DNA of 64,000 nucleotides. Origin: Stropharia rugosoannulata. Its lineage: Eukaryota; Basidiomycota; Agaricomycetes; Agaricales; Strophariaceae. The position numbers and the translations under genes are program-made. This document shows, piece by piece, positions 32,994-44,176 of this stretch (within the stretch, counting starts at the first letter, position 1; each line of letters opens with the position of its first letter). The notes beneath the pieces were generated by a model. It worked only from the letters and a program-made list of their open reading frames with translations. It ran no database searches and was not told the DNA's origin. The stretch is taken from NCBI GenBank assembly GCA_028532985.1, contig JANCIK010000008.1:682001-746000 (forward strand). The letters run 5' to 3'.

Positions 32994-35453
32994 TCAGGCA
33001 GATGGCCCCGCCACGGCCCCCGCGCGAACCATCTTCTTGTCATGTCCACGCTTCCGGTTATGGTTGCCGCGACTGGCCTTGTTTTTATCCTTCCACGCAC
33101 GCTCTCGCGCGCTACTATCTCCGCCACCGGACGCCCCACCTGCGCCGCGTCCCCGACCACGACCACGCCCCCCGCGACCCCGTCCACCACCAGACCGGCC
33201 GGCGCGCACTTCGAGCCCTTTCTCATTGCCCCGGAACGCGTGCTTGTCCGCGAGTCTCTCGAGTTGCGCGGGCTAGAAGAAATTGTCGTTAGCATCCAAG
33301 CTGTGCCTAAGGAGACCGGAATAGACGGACGTTGCGCTCGAGCATGATCCTCCATCCCTCAATTTGTTCATGGCCCCACCCTGAAAGACACAGTTAGTAT
33401 AATTACAATACACATATGAATATAATTCGCCTGTTTGCGCAATGAGGTCAGCTCTCGCCTTCCCCTTCCTCGTCGCTGCGTCTCGATCAAATAATTTTGG
33501 ATCCCGGAGGTACGCCAATTCCAGGACAGTCTCGGGCGACTGTGCTGCAGCGGCATCTCCGTTCTCACCGTCCTCCCCGTCATCTTCTCCATCGCTATCT
33601 TCGTCCCCACTGTCCTCCCCATCCCCAAGCACCCTGACCACGCCCACCTCATCATCCTCTGGCCCGACATCCGCCACGTTAGTGTCTTTGCCTTTACCTT
33701 TGCTTCCTCCAACAGGCGCCTCCCGGGTTGTCGTATCGGCTTCCTCGTCTTCGTCAGCAGCCGCGAGCGCCTCGGCACGCCTGAGAATATCAGCCTTCAT
33801 CGCTGCCCGTGCCTCCCTGTCCGCGAGCAGCGCGTCCGTGTCAGCGTCAGTCTTCCCAATGCGCAGATTGGACGGGTCGAGCGGGACGGCATCGAACACG
33901 TTGTGCCGGTTCGCAATGGAATACTCGGCAGCTGGAGCAGTTGCGCTATATTCGTCCGGAATGTCTTCGAAGTTCTGCCCAAGATCAGCCAGCTCCGCCT
34001 CTCCGGGAGCGGTCCCTTCCAGTAGCGCTTCAATTACTTTTGCGGGGTCCCGCGAAAATCGCGGGTGGGCAAGTAGACGCACGGCGTAGGCATGCGGAAT
34101 CTCAGGGAGAATATCTAGGATTTGTATTGCAAGGATTGTTAATTCTTCGTCATCCTCAGGCGCGGGGAAGGCCGGGGGAACCATGCGTGCTTTGGCCTTG
34201 TTATTCGACAGCTGTGGTGTGGATGTACGGGGAGGCAAGGGATTGGAAGATGAAAGCAAGGGTCTCTTCCCGCGATGATCGATTCCGGCCTGCACTCCGC
34301 TGGAGCGTAAAAGAATTTTGAGTGCGCCTGGATTTCTCGTGCTGTGATCATTGGATTGCGTGTTTCCACTTTGTGCATTCCAGGCGTTCAGTGCTGCCTC
34401 GACCACGTCCACGCGAGCATCCTTCTCCCTCTGGTGTTTCAGGACCTTTGTAAGTGTTGCTGAGAGGTCGTAAGCCTGCTGGTAGTCTGCAAGAAGTGGT
34501 TGATCAAGGAACGGCGTTCTCCCGGCTGTATCCCCTCCGCTAGACTCGCCAGCTGATTCAAGGAGTACGAAGACGGCCCCGAATGCGCGTTCGGTTGCAC
34601 CGGCCAAAGTTACACGGTCTTGCGCATTCGAAGAGCCTGAAGTAGCTGCAAGATCGGACAGGCAACCGCCTAATATTATGTGGAGTGCATCGAGCAAGGA
34701 GACCTTAGTCTGGACCCACACCTTCTCCCACTCGTCTACTTCTCTCCCTGGTGACTCCGCTCCGAGACTGAGCCCATGCAAACCACCATATGCATTCGCT
34801 AGTGCACCCAATCCTCCCTCGTAAGCGCCCTTTAGTGCTCTGACAAACTCGGCCTCCGCGAATAGACGGAGGATCTCGGGAGTCCCTTTCGCTGCGTGGA
34901 CAAAGGATAGGACACACGCAGCGACGCGACGCAATCCATATAGACCTTGTGCAGACGGTGTTTGCTGACATAGGAGCGTCGTGAAGCTGGGGATAAGGTC
35001 GACTTGCACGGTCACCATGATAGCGGGGTTGGACAACGATACTGATGAGAATATGCGTTGTACGGCTTTCGAAGATGGATAAGCCAGCGCGAGATCTAGC
35101 AGCATCGTTGTATCGAGGGCTTCTGCCCCGTCTGGACCTTGCGACTCTGCGATTGCTTCCGCAAGCCGCAGGGCGCGCTTCCTGATCATCCGCTCGTCCG
35201 CAGATAGTTCTTGTCTGCTCTCCGCCCCTTCCCATACCAGTCCCTGTAGATATTCATAGGCTCCGTCGTGCACGAAACTCCTGAGGAACGAGATGGTCTG
35301 TGGCGTGGTCCGCTTGGCATTTGGTAGTGCTAGAACAGCGCCTAGAGCAGAAGACACTGTCTTGTAGAGAGTTGCACGGTGACTAGGGGGAAGAGTTTTC
35401 CGTGTAGCGCTGGACGGATACGGCGCAAGGCGAGGAATATCGGTCGGCATCAC
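32994..35453 (-). CDS. CUE-domain protein, Cue3/ASCC2-like
   Basis: 783 aa from three exons (35453-33431, 33380-33331, 33272-32994). The N-terminal alpha-helical region is the ASCC2-like domain. A CUE ubiquitin-binding domain follows (LTILAIQILDILPEIPHAYAVRLL ... DPAKVIEALLEG). After it come a helical segment (FDAVPLDPSNLRIGK), an acidic stretch (about 33560-33640), and the conserved tail WGHEQIEGWRIMLERN / KHAFRGN / RGG-rich end. Yeast Cue3 (Rqt3) and human ASCC2 are parts of the complex that splits collided ribosomes and links to ubiquitin. The RGG repeat end (GRGRGGRGRGRGRG) suggests RNA contact. The first intron uses a GC donor (GCGAAT at 33430-33425); with it the frame continues into the conserved tail, without it the protein ends in nonsense sequence. 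Confidence 0.85.
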
Positions 35454-36589
35454 ACTAGAAGATGGCAGTGTACAAAGTCTGTACTACAGCCCGTCGATGA
35501 TAGTGATCAGCGAAAGATGATACACATTCTTGCCGGCTAACGCGGACCAGTGCCACAGCTTATGTAAATTTCTGCCTTGGGTCATACCTACTTGCCCGTA
35601 ACCGCCACTCCAGTCGTACCCAAGTCGTCCTTGTTCTTGATTTCAACTTTAATGCTACTAAGACTGAATTCGTCCTCCAAATAAGTTTTTGTGCAATTTC
35701 AACAGCTTCCTTTTGGCTTCCTTCCAACGTCCTGCTGACCTCAAGCTGACCTCGGAGTCAACTCGAACTTCGAAGTTGCCTCGAAGGCTTTATCGAGGCC
35801 TTGCGAAGGGCGCTGGTACTTCGCCGACCGTAAGGTCTGTAATGGCCCTCTATTGACTCTCCCAGCCGAACCACTGTAAACTAACTGATTTGTTCAGCGC
35901 TGGCACTAGTACGGTTTTAGTACGGTTCATACATTTCCTCAAGTTCGAACTGACCCAGTTTAGCCAAACACATTCTGTTCAATTTAATAATACTATCGAG
36001 TTGCTATCGGAAATCTAAAGATTCGGGCGCAGTTGCTGTGAGCTCATTTAGTTTTTTTTTTTTGACAGCACCGCATGGGACTGATAACGCAATCAACAAC
36101 ACGCTTTGTGGGTGCAGTGGCGTGGACGAATTTGGAAACCAACTGGTTCTGGGCAAAAGTAAGCCATGGGCGCTGCAAATTCCGTTTTTTGGCGTCCTCA
36201 GAGGGTCAGAACAGTGAAAATCGGCGTCCTCAGAGGGTCGTACAATGGATGAGTGGACAAACTAGCGATATAACCGCGGTGCTGTCATTATGTTCCAATC
36301 CGGTTGAAGGGATCAGCCAGATCATCGACTGACACGCTCTCAATTATTCCTTTTCCTACACACGCCCTACTATCTCTTGCTATCACTTCCGGTATTTCTT
36401 AATAGAGAGATCTATTCAAGGATCCGGGCCGTCGAGCGTCCTGCGTATAAGTACCTCTCTTTCGCTTTTCAACGGCATCAGCCCTTCTCCCCAGTTACTT
36501 ACACTTCATTCTTTTCTTGCAGAATCGCTCTCGGCAGACTGACATCCGGTCAAGATACAAGGTACACCACGCATAACAGTCTTGTGGTA
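35454..36589. other. intergenic, upstream of the CUE gene
   Basis: No gene supported. It carries a T-run at about 36051-36063 and a 17-bp direct repeat (see next entry). Confidence 0.3.
36191..36239 (+). repeat. 17-bp direct repeat
   Basis: GGCGTCCTCAGAGGGTC at 36191-36207 and again at 36223-36239, 32 bp apart. Confidence 0.6.
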
Positions 36590-37345
36590 CGGATATTGAT
36601 GCCCACATTTCGCCGACTAGCTTCGTCAAGTTCCAACCAAGTAAGGACCACATACGGTATGTTGTCAGATTCAACATCACCGATATATTTGCTGGCTTCT
36701 TTTCTTCAGTGCCACCAGTAACCGTAAGAGATGTGTACATGAAGAGCTTGCGTAAGTCCTACTACGCACTCAAGTACGCTGTGAGATAACTGACGACTCT
36801 GTATCTCTCTTTGTAGCCTGTGGTATAAGCTCATACGCCATGCATGATGATATCGACAATAGTGTGCCTCAAGGTTGCCTCAAAGTCATCAAAAATGCGT
36901 CAAATTTATTAGTGCGTGTCTGAGGATCTTCGGGGGGTTCATCTTACTGTGCGATCTGGCTCTGGTTTTTCCAACAAAAAATTTGTTGTAAGCCCGTCAT
37001 TCTCCTGCGCCGTACATTCACTGGCATTTACATTTGAATGTACAGTGAAATTTTACGTGAGAAAGAAAGCTTCTAGATAGCTTGGTAAGTTCTGCGTCAC
37101 TTATAACATGCAACTCGTCTTAAATCACCCTTTATAGTAGTGATAGCATGTCATGTAGCGTCTCCTACATTTGCGTACACTGATGATGCGAGGGACAGGG
37201 TATCAATACTGTGAGTACTTTTTTTCCTGGAGAAGGGGAGCAGGTACTCTGCTCTCCTCGTGCGGCCTTGACGCGGCCTCCAGGCTTAAAGCCCACGCAT
37301 CCGCCTTGGGTGTTAGTGGGCTGACCAACGCACGTTAAAATGCCA
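36590..37345 (+). repeat. decayed repeat unit R1 (A+B)
   Basis: The A part (to about 36850) contains a TTCTTTTCAG acceptor-like site, a CCAGTAACCGTAAGAGATGT block and GTGTGCCTCAAG. The B part has GAGGATCTTCGGGG, GTGAAATTTTAC and GTGCGGCCTTGACGCGGCC. The whole unit recurs at 37735-38560. Splice-like sites and a VTVRDVYMKSL reading suggest a broken gene, but no intact frame remains. Confidence 0.65.
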
Positions 37346-37369
37346 CCCCTAACTACATCTCGCATAGCG

Positions 37370-37640
37370 ACACAGATGCTGGTACCCACATTGGGTCGAC
37401 CAGCCTCGCTCACCAAGTGATCAATCAGGTATGTTGTCGTAATCAACGCCGCAGGCATCGTTTCTGACTCCCATTCTACTGTAACAGTGAGACGAGTAAC
37501 ATTTAAGATATGTGTGCATTAAGAGCTCGCGTAAGTGTTCCCTATTCGTGTACGCTTTCAGGTAGCTAACAGGTATCATTCTATAGCCTTTGAGATTCGA
37601 GACCGTGACACCATCGAGAATAGTGTGCCTCAAGATCTTC
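37370..37640 (+). repeat. decayed repeat unit R2 (A part only)
   Basis: Third, more diverged copy of the A part: ACCCACATTGGGTCGACCAG, CACCAAGTGATCAATCAGGT, a TTACGCGAGC-type donor region and GTGTGCCTCAAGATC. The B part is absent. Confidence 0.55.
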
Positions 37641-37734
37641 AACAGCTTGATCTCACTCGTGCGTGCTTCAAGACCTATATGACGTGGTTTGACACAATGC
37701 GTGATCTTACCTTTCCCTAATTGGCTTATTGCCA

Positions 37735-38560
37735 GTATGATTGAGCTTCGCCCACCAAGTGACCACAGACGGGTATGCTGTCTGTTTCAACAAAACCGAG
37801 ATACATGTAGTTGCTGACTTCTTCTTTTCAGTGACACCAGTAACCGTAAGAAATGTGTGCATCAAGAGCTTGCGTAAGTCCTACTACGTATTCAAGTACG
37901 CTTTGAGACAACTGACGACTCTGTCTCTCTCTTTGTAGCCTGTCATGATATAAGTTCATACACCATCATCAACAATAGTGGGCTTCAAGAACGTCAAAAT
38001 GTGTTAGTTTCACTAGTGCGTGCCTGAGGATCTTCGGGGCGTTCATCTTACTGTGTGATCGGGCTCTGGCTATTTCCAAAACATAAATTGTGGTAAGCAC
38101 CGTCGTTCTCCCGCGCCATACATTTCACAGATATTTACTTTTTAATTTACAGTGAAATTTTACATGAGAAGGAAATCTTTTAGATAACTTGGTAAGTTCC
38201 ACTCAATTTATAGCATGCATTTCGTTTTGACTGACCCTTTATATTAGTCCTAGCATTCTGTGTAGTGTCTACATTTCCATGCTTGCCTCGGGTTGATGGC
38301 TTTGGGACTAGGAATGACCTCGCCCTCATGGGAGGTGGAGAAGGCGACTTTCAACTAACATCATCAAGGTCACCACAGTCAATATACTGACGATGACAGG
38401 GACAGGTCATAATCAATGTGAGTGTTTCTTTCCTGGAGAAGGGGAGCGGGTACCCTGCTCTCCTCGTGCGGCCTTGACGCGGCCTCCAGGCTTACAGCCC
38501 ACATGTCCCTTCAAGTGGTCGTGGGCCAACCAACGCACGTTAAAATGACACCCCATGTGA
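37735..38560 (+). repeat. decayed repeat unit R3 (A+B)
   Basis: Same order of blocks as R1: CACCAAGTGACCACAGACGG, CCAGTAACCGTAAGAAATGT, TTGCGTAAGTCCTACTACG, GAGGATCTTCGGGGCG, TGGAGAAGGGGAGCGGGTAC, GTGCGGCCTTGACGCGGCC, CCAACGCACGTTAAAATG. It carries about 90 bp of extra sequence in its B part. Confidence 0.65.
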
Positions 38561-38694
38561 AATACGCTCGGTGAGTTTCTTCTTATTGAAATCCTCTTAG
38601 ATTGAGCTCTTTCGCCGCGTACTCGTCCTGGGTATAATCAAAATTCTGTTAACTAGTATACCTTGCTGTACATTCAAGCTTCATGTCGGACGTT

Positions 38695-38800
38695 CCGTAG
38701 GTCTTGAGGCACGCACTACTGAGATTAATACATTATTGAGTTCTTGAGGCACGCCATTGTCGATGGCGTGTCTAATAATGACCGAGCCTTTTCAATTCCC
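38695..38800 (-). repeat. inverted fragment of the A unit, with a palindrome
   Basis: TCTTGAGGCACG occurs twice in reverse orientation to the GTGTGCCTCAAG of the A units, and the second is followed by a match to the A-unit sequence around ATCGAGAATAGTG. CACGCCAT-TGTCG-ATGGCGTG at 38749-38769 is a perfect 8-bp-arm palindrome. Confidence 0.45.
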
Positions 38801-38856
38801 AGATATTATACATGGGATGGCCCAGAAGTGTTGATACAATGCTAGATTATTCATGC

Positions 38857-39428
38857 TCAATGGAACATCTTGCTGAACCGAGGATCGTGTATGAGCTCCA
38901 CGGTATCATTCACCAGCTTCATGTCTAGGGTAATCGGTAATCAGGATGGTCTTTATGAGCAGAAAGGGCAACAGCGCACCGAGATCAGATCCTAGGTTGA
39001 TGCACGCCATCATCTTTATCGTTGTGGAGTCCATTACGCGTCCTACGACTTCGATGTACGTATCTGATACATCGGTGTTCTAGAGTAGATGATTCGACTT
39101 GTTAGCTTCGTCATTTCATGCAATCGGCAGATGCAAACTACGCTTGAGGGAGCAGAGAAGGGAAGAAGAGACGCGTGCAACTTACCGCAGATATGGTCAC
39201 CACCACCTGACCACCATCAGAGGCCTCAACTGTCAGCCGTTCTGCGTCGAGCTAACACACGGTCAGTTCTCATTATGCTCGGTAATGTTGATCGCGCTGA
39301 AGATAGACGCGTTGAAGACGCACCTTGAGGACTTTGCAAGGAAGGCGCACGTTCTTATCTTTGTAATTTGCGAGGCGTGCTGCATTTACGCGTGGTGAGA
39401 GGTCTTGGTCTTCTGCGGCGCCGGACAT
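38857..39428 (-). CDS. RFA3: replication protein A subunit 3 (RPA14)
   Basis: 112 aa in four small exons. Exon 1 gives MSGAAEDQDLSPRVNAARL, then YKDKNVRLPCKVLK. Exon 2 gives LDAERLTVEASDGGQVVVTI. Exon 3 gives NTDVSDTYIEVVGRVMDS, then TTIKMMACINLGSDL, and exon 4 MKLVNDTVELIHDP before RFSKMFH and TGA at 38859-38857. The PRVN start, the YxxKxVRLxCKV strand, the DGGQVxV strand, YIEVVGRV and the C-terminal LVNDTVELIHDP helix are the OB-fold pattern of the smallest RPA subunit, which holds the single-stranded-DNA-binding RPA trimer together. Length fits (yeast 122 aa). I chose the ATG at 39428 because the family starts just before PRVN; an in-frame ATG at 39539 adds an unlikely leader. The gene borders the decayed repeats. 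Confidence 0.88.
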
Positions 39429-40057
39429 GTTGTGAATGTTGATGTGGTGAACGAAGAGAGGAACGAGGCGCGCTTTAGGGCTCTGGGCCAAATAACTGCC
39501 AATAACGCGTGCTTTACAGGCCGGCCCGCCAAATCGCATGCCGAGCTCTGCCGAACTGGGCTTGCAAGGAACTTCAAATTGACTTGAAATTCATACAATT
39601 CTCAAACAATTCTCCAGCTATTTTTCACAAGTAACTACTGAGAGCGAGCTAATATATTACTAAGAAAGTGTTAAATGTGAGCCAATATGGAACAGTGGTG
39701 ACATACCCGAGACCTACCTTGACTTTGAACGCCGTTGAAGTTACCGTCGTCCCAGGTCCTCACGCATACACCTTCTATGCATCCGAAAATGACATACTGT
39801 CGATTTTCTAACAACCAGAAAACACTGTCATCCGTTGGAAAAAGTGTAGTTCTCAGCTCATTTATAAACATTCTCGATTATAAATCACCTGCAATTGCTT
39901 TGTAAGTGTAGATGTCTACGTGAAAAGTGCCGCTGTGTAGCAGCATGTCGAAGGATGTACTAGTACTGGTAGTATTCCGGTCACTTTGATGTAGCGATTC
40001 CGTATAAATACGACCTGGCTCAGTATCTTTTTATGTACATTGTTCCAAACAGCAAGA
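39429..40057. other. divergent intergenic region RPA3 / SDR
   Basis: No gene recognised. It ends with a TATA box for the SDR gene. Confidence 0.3.
40001..40010 (+). promoter_or_regulatory. TATA box of the third SDR gene
   Basis: CGTATAAATA, about 50 bp before the ATG at 40058. It supports that start rather than the in-frame ATG at 40040. Confidence 0.5.
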
Positions 40058-41150
40058 ATGTCAAACCTTCAAGGAAAGGTTATACTCATCGTCGGAGGAT
40101 CATCTGGACTCGGATTTGGCGTCGCACTAGCTGCACTCCAGTCCCAAGCAAGTGTTGTCATCATTGCGTCCAGCAACCCAGAGCGCGTCGCCAATGCAGT
40201 TAGAAGACTCAAGTTACACGAGCTTTCTGGCGAGGTTCGAGGAGAAGTCGTTGACGCTCGTAATATGGAGTCTGTCAAGGAGCTTGCAGAAAGAATAAAC
40301 ACTGTAGACCACGTCGTGTGGTCGAGTGGGGATATAACTTATGGATTCTCAGGTACAGGCAGCGAAACTGGCAGTCAGGAGGCAAGGTCAGGTCAGTATC
40401 ATCCTGATATTTTGGGTAGACGGCTTTATTTTTGTTAATAATTTATCTGCCCACTAGGTGTCTTTGCAGTGCGGTTTTGGGCACCATTCGTCTTAGCGCA
40501 ACATTTAAAGATTAGGCCGGAGGGATCAATCACACTAACTTCGGGTTCGTACAACGGAAAGCGGAAAGGCGGTACAGGTGTTAACTAAATTCAGGAACTT
40601 CCGATGTGAAAGTACTGCCCCAGATGGTCACCGTGACCGCTGTCTGTGCAGCGTTGGAAGGACTTACTAAAGGCTTAGCGGTAGATTTAGCTCCCATTCG
40701 CGTCAACCTTGTGGGTCCGGGCATCGTGCGTTCTCAAATTATTATATTTTTGTGGTTGACACTTATACTATGGCCAAATAAGATTGACACAGAGGTCTGT
40801 CACCCGATATTACGTATGAATATTTGAATTCCAGTCCTTATTGACTTGTAATTTAGATATGGGACAAGCAAAACGAACACGCAAGGACGAAACTTCAAGA
40901 CCTTCCCAACCGTGTTTTACTTAACAGAATCGGCCAAGCTAATGAGGTGGGCTCACTGGTGGACCTGACCTTTTAAATACGTTATTCAATCTGTGCCGCA
41001 GGTCGCTGAAGCATACATCTTCTTGATGAAGTGAGCCTTCCTTTACTCGGTAGAGATTAGTTCATTATATTCACTGATGATCAACTACTTAGGTGCGGAT
41101 ACATTACAGGACAGAGGATCAACGTCGACGGAGGTATTGCGCTGAAATAG
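40058..41150 (+). CDS. SDR-family protein lacking the YxxxK tetrad
   Basis: About 245 aa after splicing. Starts MSNLQGKVILIVGGSSGLGFGVA (cofactor loop GGxxGLG), then SVVIIASSNPERV, a GEVVDARN strand and DHVVWSSGD. The C-terminal half has APIRVNLVGPGI, IDTEIWDK rebuilt from a 12-nt exon, and CGYITGQRINVDGG. In the active-site helix the usual YxxxKxALExLxRxLAxELAP reads VTAVCAALEGLTKGLAVDLAP, so Tyr and Lys are replaced by Val and Cys. A branch of fungal SDRs has this altered helix, so the gene need not be broken. It either uses another mechanism or binds NAD(P) without classical catalysis. The Ser of the tetrad region (LTSGTSD) is kept. It is unrelated to the SDR1/SDR2 pair in sequence detail. 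Confidence 0.75.
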
Positions 41151-42093
41151 ACTACCCTCTACATCTTCAGTGTACTTCTGGCGTTCATTTTCAAATTGAC
41201 ATGTTGCTGTATCATATAAATATTAAATATCGCCTAGATTGCGGCAACGGTTGACGCTACTTGCATGGCACAGATTTCCTTTTTGGTGTCTAATCCTTAG
41301 GTAGACTGTGCTTTACTCCACTTTCAAGATGCTATGTCTGTCTTTTTTAGTGAAATTTACTCAAGATTCAACAGCTGACTTGGGCTGTCACGCACCCCTC
41401 ACTGCGGACAGTGAATCTGAGATTTAACTGACTTTGAAATCGAGTATACTTAAACGTATTTTTAGACTGCCATCTGACGTTGACAGCGGCGAAGTTCCAG
41501 TGCTTTTTATTTTCCACCACGTCCGTGCTCCGACTATCCAATCGCCCTGAGGTGATCCATGTCTAACAACGTCTGCAACCTTGAAATGGCTACTCCATGC
41601 AATGAGGTAGCAAACTATCGACGACTACTCTGTAAGGCATATCAAGAGTGCATATTATCATGATTCATTTGTGACCTGTCAGGTACATACTACATACATT
41701 CCATGGGACATCAACGGCATATGATCTCGCCCAGCTGGCAGAAAGGAACATCAAAATTCATATTCTTAAATTGATGAAGGATCATCTGCGAATACCTGCT
41801 ATACGCCGCGCTCAGCGTAGACGAAAGACGACACTGAATGCACCCAGACCAACATTACCAACAGTCAAAGTCACTCGTACTGCTTTGATCAGCTGCCTAC
41901 TATGTCGCGATATCCGACCGCTTGTGCTCGCGGAACAGAAGGCGGCGCTTACCTGGTGTGCCTAGACGCCGCATTTCCTCCATAAGCTGACAGCTATGTA
42001 GTGTCAACGAGCTTCACTTCTCAAGTATCAATAGAACCAGGCACAAGAAGAGGCACAGGCTGATACTCATCGCAACCGAACCCTAATTGTAGA
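41151..42093. other. intergenic, possible small frame
   Basis: A frame ending at 41965 (ISCLLCRDIRPLVLAEQ near its end) follows a possible ATG at 41559 (MSNNVCNLEM) and a GTAAGG...CAG intron, but the joined frame hits a stop. No gene is supported; it may be a relic. Confidence 0.2.
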
Positions 42094-42102
42094 GCTATAA
42101 AG
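42094..42102 (+). promoter_or_regulatory. TATA box of secreted paralogue B
   Basis: GCTATAAAG, 50 bp before the ATG at 42152. This spacing is like that of paralogue A. Confidence 0.45.
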
Positions 42103-42151
42103 ATGCCGTTCGAGGGGAAAGAAAGAGCCACGAACTTTCCAGCACATAGTC

Positions 42152-43369
42152 ATGCAGATCGTAAAGCAATTTGCGTCAATCATCAGTCTGGTTACTCTCG
42201 CATATGGTTCGTTATTTTCACTGCTCGCTGCTCCGCATCTCTTACAAACATTTTTGTATTAACAGCCTCGTCTGGGATTTCGCCAAATGGTATAGCAGCC
42301 GGCTCTCCGCATCCCATAACCCCACCCAGGAACAAAACCGACTTCGCCACTATCTTCTCTAGCGTGCGTAGAAAGCATCACTCCTCTCGGTCTACAGGAG
42401 AAGTATCGGTGAGGGATGTCGATGCTGCTCCACCCGTACCCACATTCTTCAGCCTGACGTTTGGGCCAATAAACGCCGCTAATAATGCCATCGGGGTACG
42501 CTTCCTACTTCTGTACACGTCTTTGCTCCTTCTAATTGACTTTTTATCAGTACATGGGATTTGTAACACTTTCTTCCTATGATACGAACCTCTGCTCTGA
42601 GTTTTGCAACTCCCGTGCCTTCGACGCCAGCAGTGGACCTTGTATCTACTTCAACATTTGGACGCCTGTCGTCAATGGTACTGCACAGAGTCCAATTTGT
42701 AGTTTGGTGCGTATGAGAGCTCTCTACAATGACGAACTGTTTCGCTGATTACAGCCCAAGTACAACACGGTTACTGATGCCTCTACCGCCACCAACACGG
42801 GGCAGGGAGACCTTGCAGTCAGCCAGTCGCGCGGTTTCACGCGCACTAGCCTCATTGAAGACGGCTCCTTCCAAGACTTCACATGTATCCTCACGTCAAA
42901 CAATGGCTGCCCCTTCGAACCGAGCGCCTTTTGGCTGCGCACTTTTGTAGTCAACTACGATTTCATTTTGGTCAACAACTTCCCTGCGCACAGCGGTACC
43001 TCCTCTGCACTATTCTTCGTAAACTCTGCCGCAGTCAGCAGCCCCCCTCCTGACGTGCCGTCGACACTCGCCTACATCCCACCCCTCTCCACAGTCGCAG
43101 GGCAGAAGTACGTCCTATCGTTCTTCTACACGCCCAACAGTGAATTTCCTGCCCCGAGCGGAAGCTTGCTCTCTGTCTTCTGGAACGGGGTGAACGTGCT
43201 CGACGTGACGCAGCCGCCGAATGTACAGCTGTCCCAGACTTTGAACTTCTTGAATGCCCAGGTGAACGTCGTTGCTACCGGATCGGACACGCTTTTCTTC
43301 CAGAACGGTAAGTCGGACCCCCATCAACTCTACCTCGACGACGTCGCACTCTTCCCGGTGTTTTCGTGA
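42152..43369 (+). CDS. secreted protein with PAN/apple-like and CBM-like regions (paralogue B)
   Basis: Paralogue of the gene at 6410 with the same four-exon structure and length (about 350 aa). Signal peptide MQIVKQFASIISLVTLAYA, Pro/Asn-rich spacer, Cys region (LCSEFCNSRAFDASSGPC, YFNIWTPVV, ICSL), then YNTVTDASTATNTGQGDL and DGSFQDFTC. The beta-sandwich-like end has NNFPAHSGTSSA, SVFWNGVNVLDV, GSDTLFFQNG and a final YLDDVALFPVFS. The two copies lie about 35 kb apart on the same strand. The N-terminal spacer is strongly diverged and the C-terminal domain well kept, as expected if the C-terminal domain carries the ligand-binding role. Extracellular carbohydrate binding is inference. Confidence 0.75.
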
Positions 43370-43543
43370 GGAGGAGGCATGTGTGATACAATAACTCGCA
43401 ATTGACAAATGTAATACTCGCAACGAGAATCCCATAGACTTTTGGTATTTTAAATGACTATATGCTATCCTGTGACATTAGAGGTTTAAATATCTCCAGA
43501 CTATCCTCAACGACGAAATGCGCGGAGTAAGATGACTTACGCT

Positions 43544-44084
43544 CTAAACAAGTCGAAATCGGAAGAGCCATTTCTCCTTCGCGCTCATGACAGGACTCCC
43601 TCCCCATGTAAGGTCTAGACTCTGTCCAAACTTCCACGGCTTTCTCACTGAATGTGTCAGTGAGGATTACAGTAAAACAGTGTACGCGTACCTCCTTCCA
43701 ACGTGTACCCCACCCCGTTAATGACCACCTTATCAGGAAATGGAGTCAATATATGCGCGAAAACGATGTTCTCTATGGCTTTCTGAGGTTGGGATTTGAA
43801 CGAGGCCAAGGGGTGAGCTCTACAACCTACGGTAATCTCATACTGTGCCATGTAGAAGGCAGTCACTTCGCTCGCGACGTTGTTCTGACTGGGAATGCCT
43901 AAGCACTGAGGCAAGCAAATACCAAAATCGCAGGAGCTTACAGCGCCCCTTTGATCGTGACCATTACGACCTGTCCCTCTGAGAACTCTTCGCCTGATCG
44001 CTCGGCTGGTATTGGCTCCTCGAATGGAAAAAAGAGCAACGTAGGCTTGTTCAAAGAGAGGTAGTAGTCGTGAGTAGCGGCCAT
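43544..44084 (-). CDS. hypothetical protein (about 155 aa)
   Basis: Three exons. Exon 1 starts MAATHDYYLSLNKPTLLFF and runs to VVMVTIKGAL; exon 2 covers ASEVTAFYMAQYEITVGC to GVGYTLEG; exon 3 gives VRKPWKFGQSLDLTWGG, then KWLFRFRLV and TAG. Both introns have GT-AG ends and keep the frame. A strong TATA (reverse of TTTTATATATATTA) lies at 44177-44189, 93 bp before the ATG. The mix of short beta-strand-like segments and aromatic residues suggests a small beta-sandwich, but I recognise no family. No signal peptide. It faces the end of secreted paralogue B. Confidence 0.5.
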
Positions 44085-44176
44085 GGTGGTAGTTGAGAGG
44101 GGAGCGGCTTGGCGACCGCCACCTTCATCCCAGAATGGCAAATGACTTGCCAAATGGCTTCTCGGCTAGCCTGGCC

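Noticed and set aside
33442..34321. Long plus-strand frames of 215 and 170 codons
   Set aside because: They are antisense to the single large exon of the Cue3/ASCC2-like gene; low-complexity Ser runs mirror the acidic stretch.
43795..43815. B-box-like GTTCAAATCCCA on the minus strand
   Set aside because: It lies inside an exon of the small minus-strand gene and there is no A-box or cloverleaf around it.
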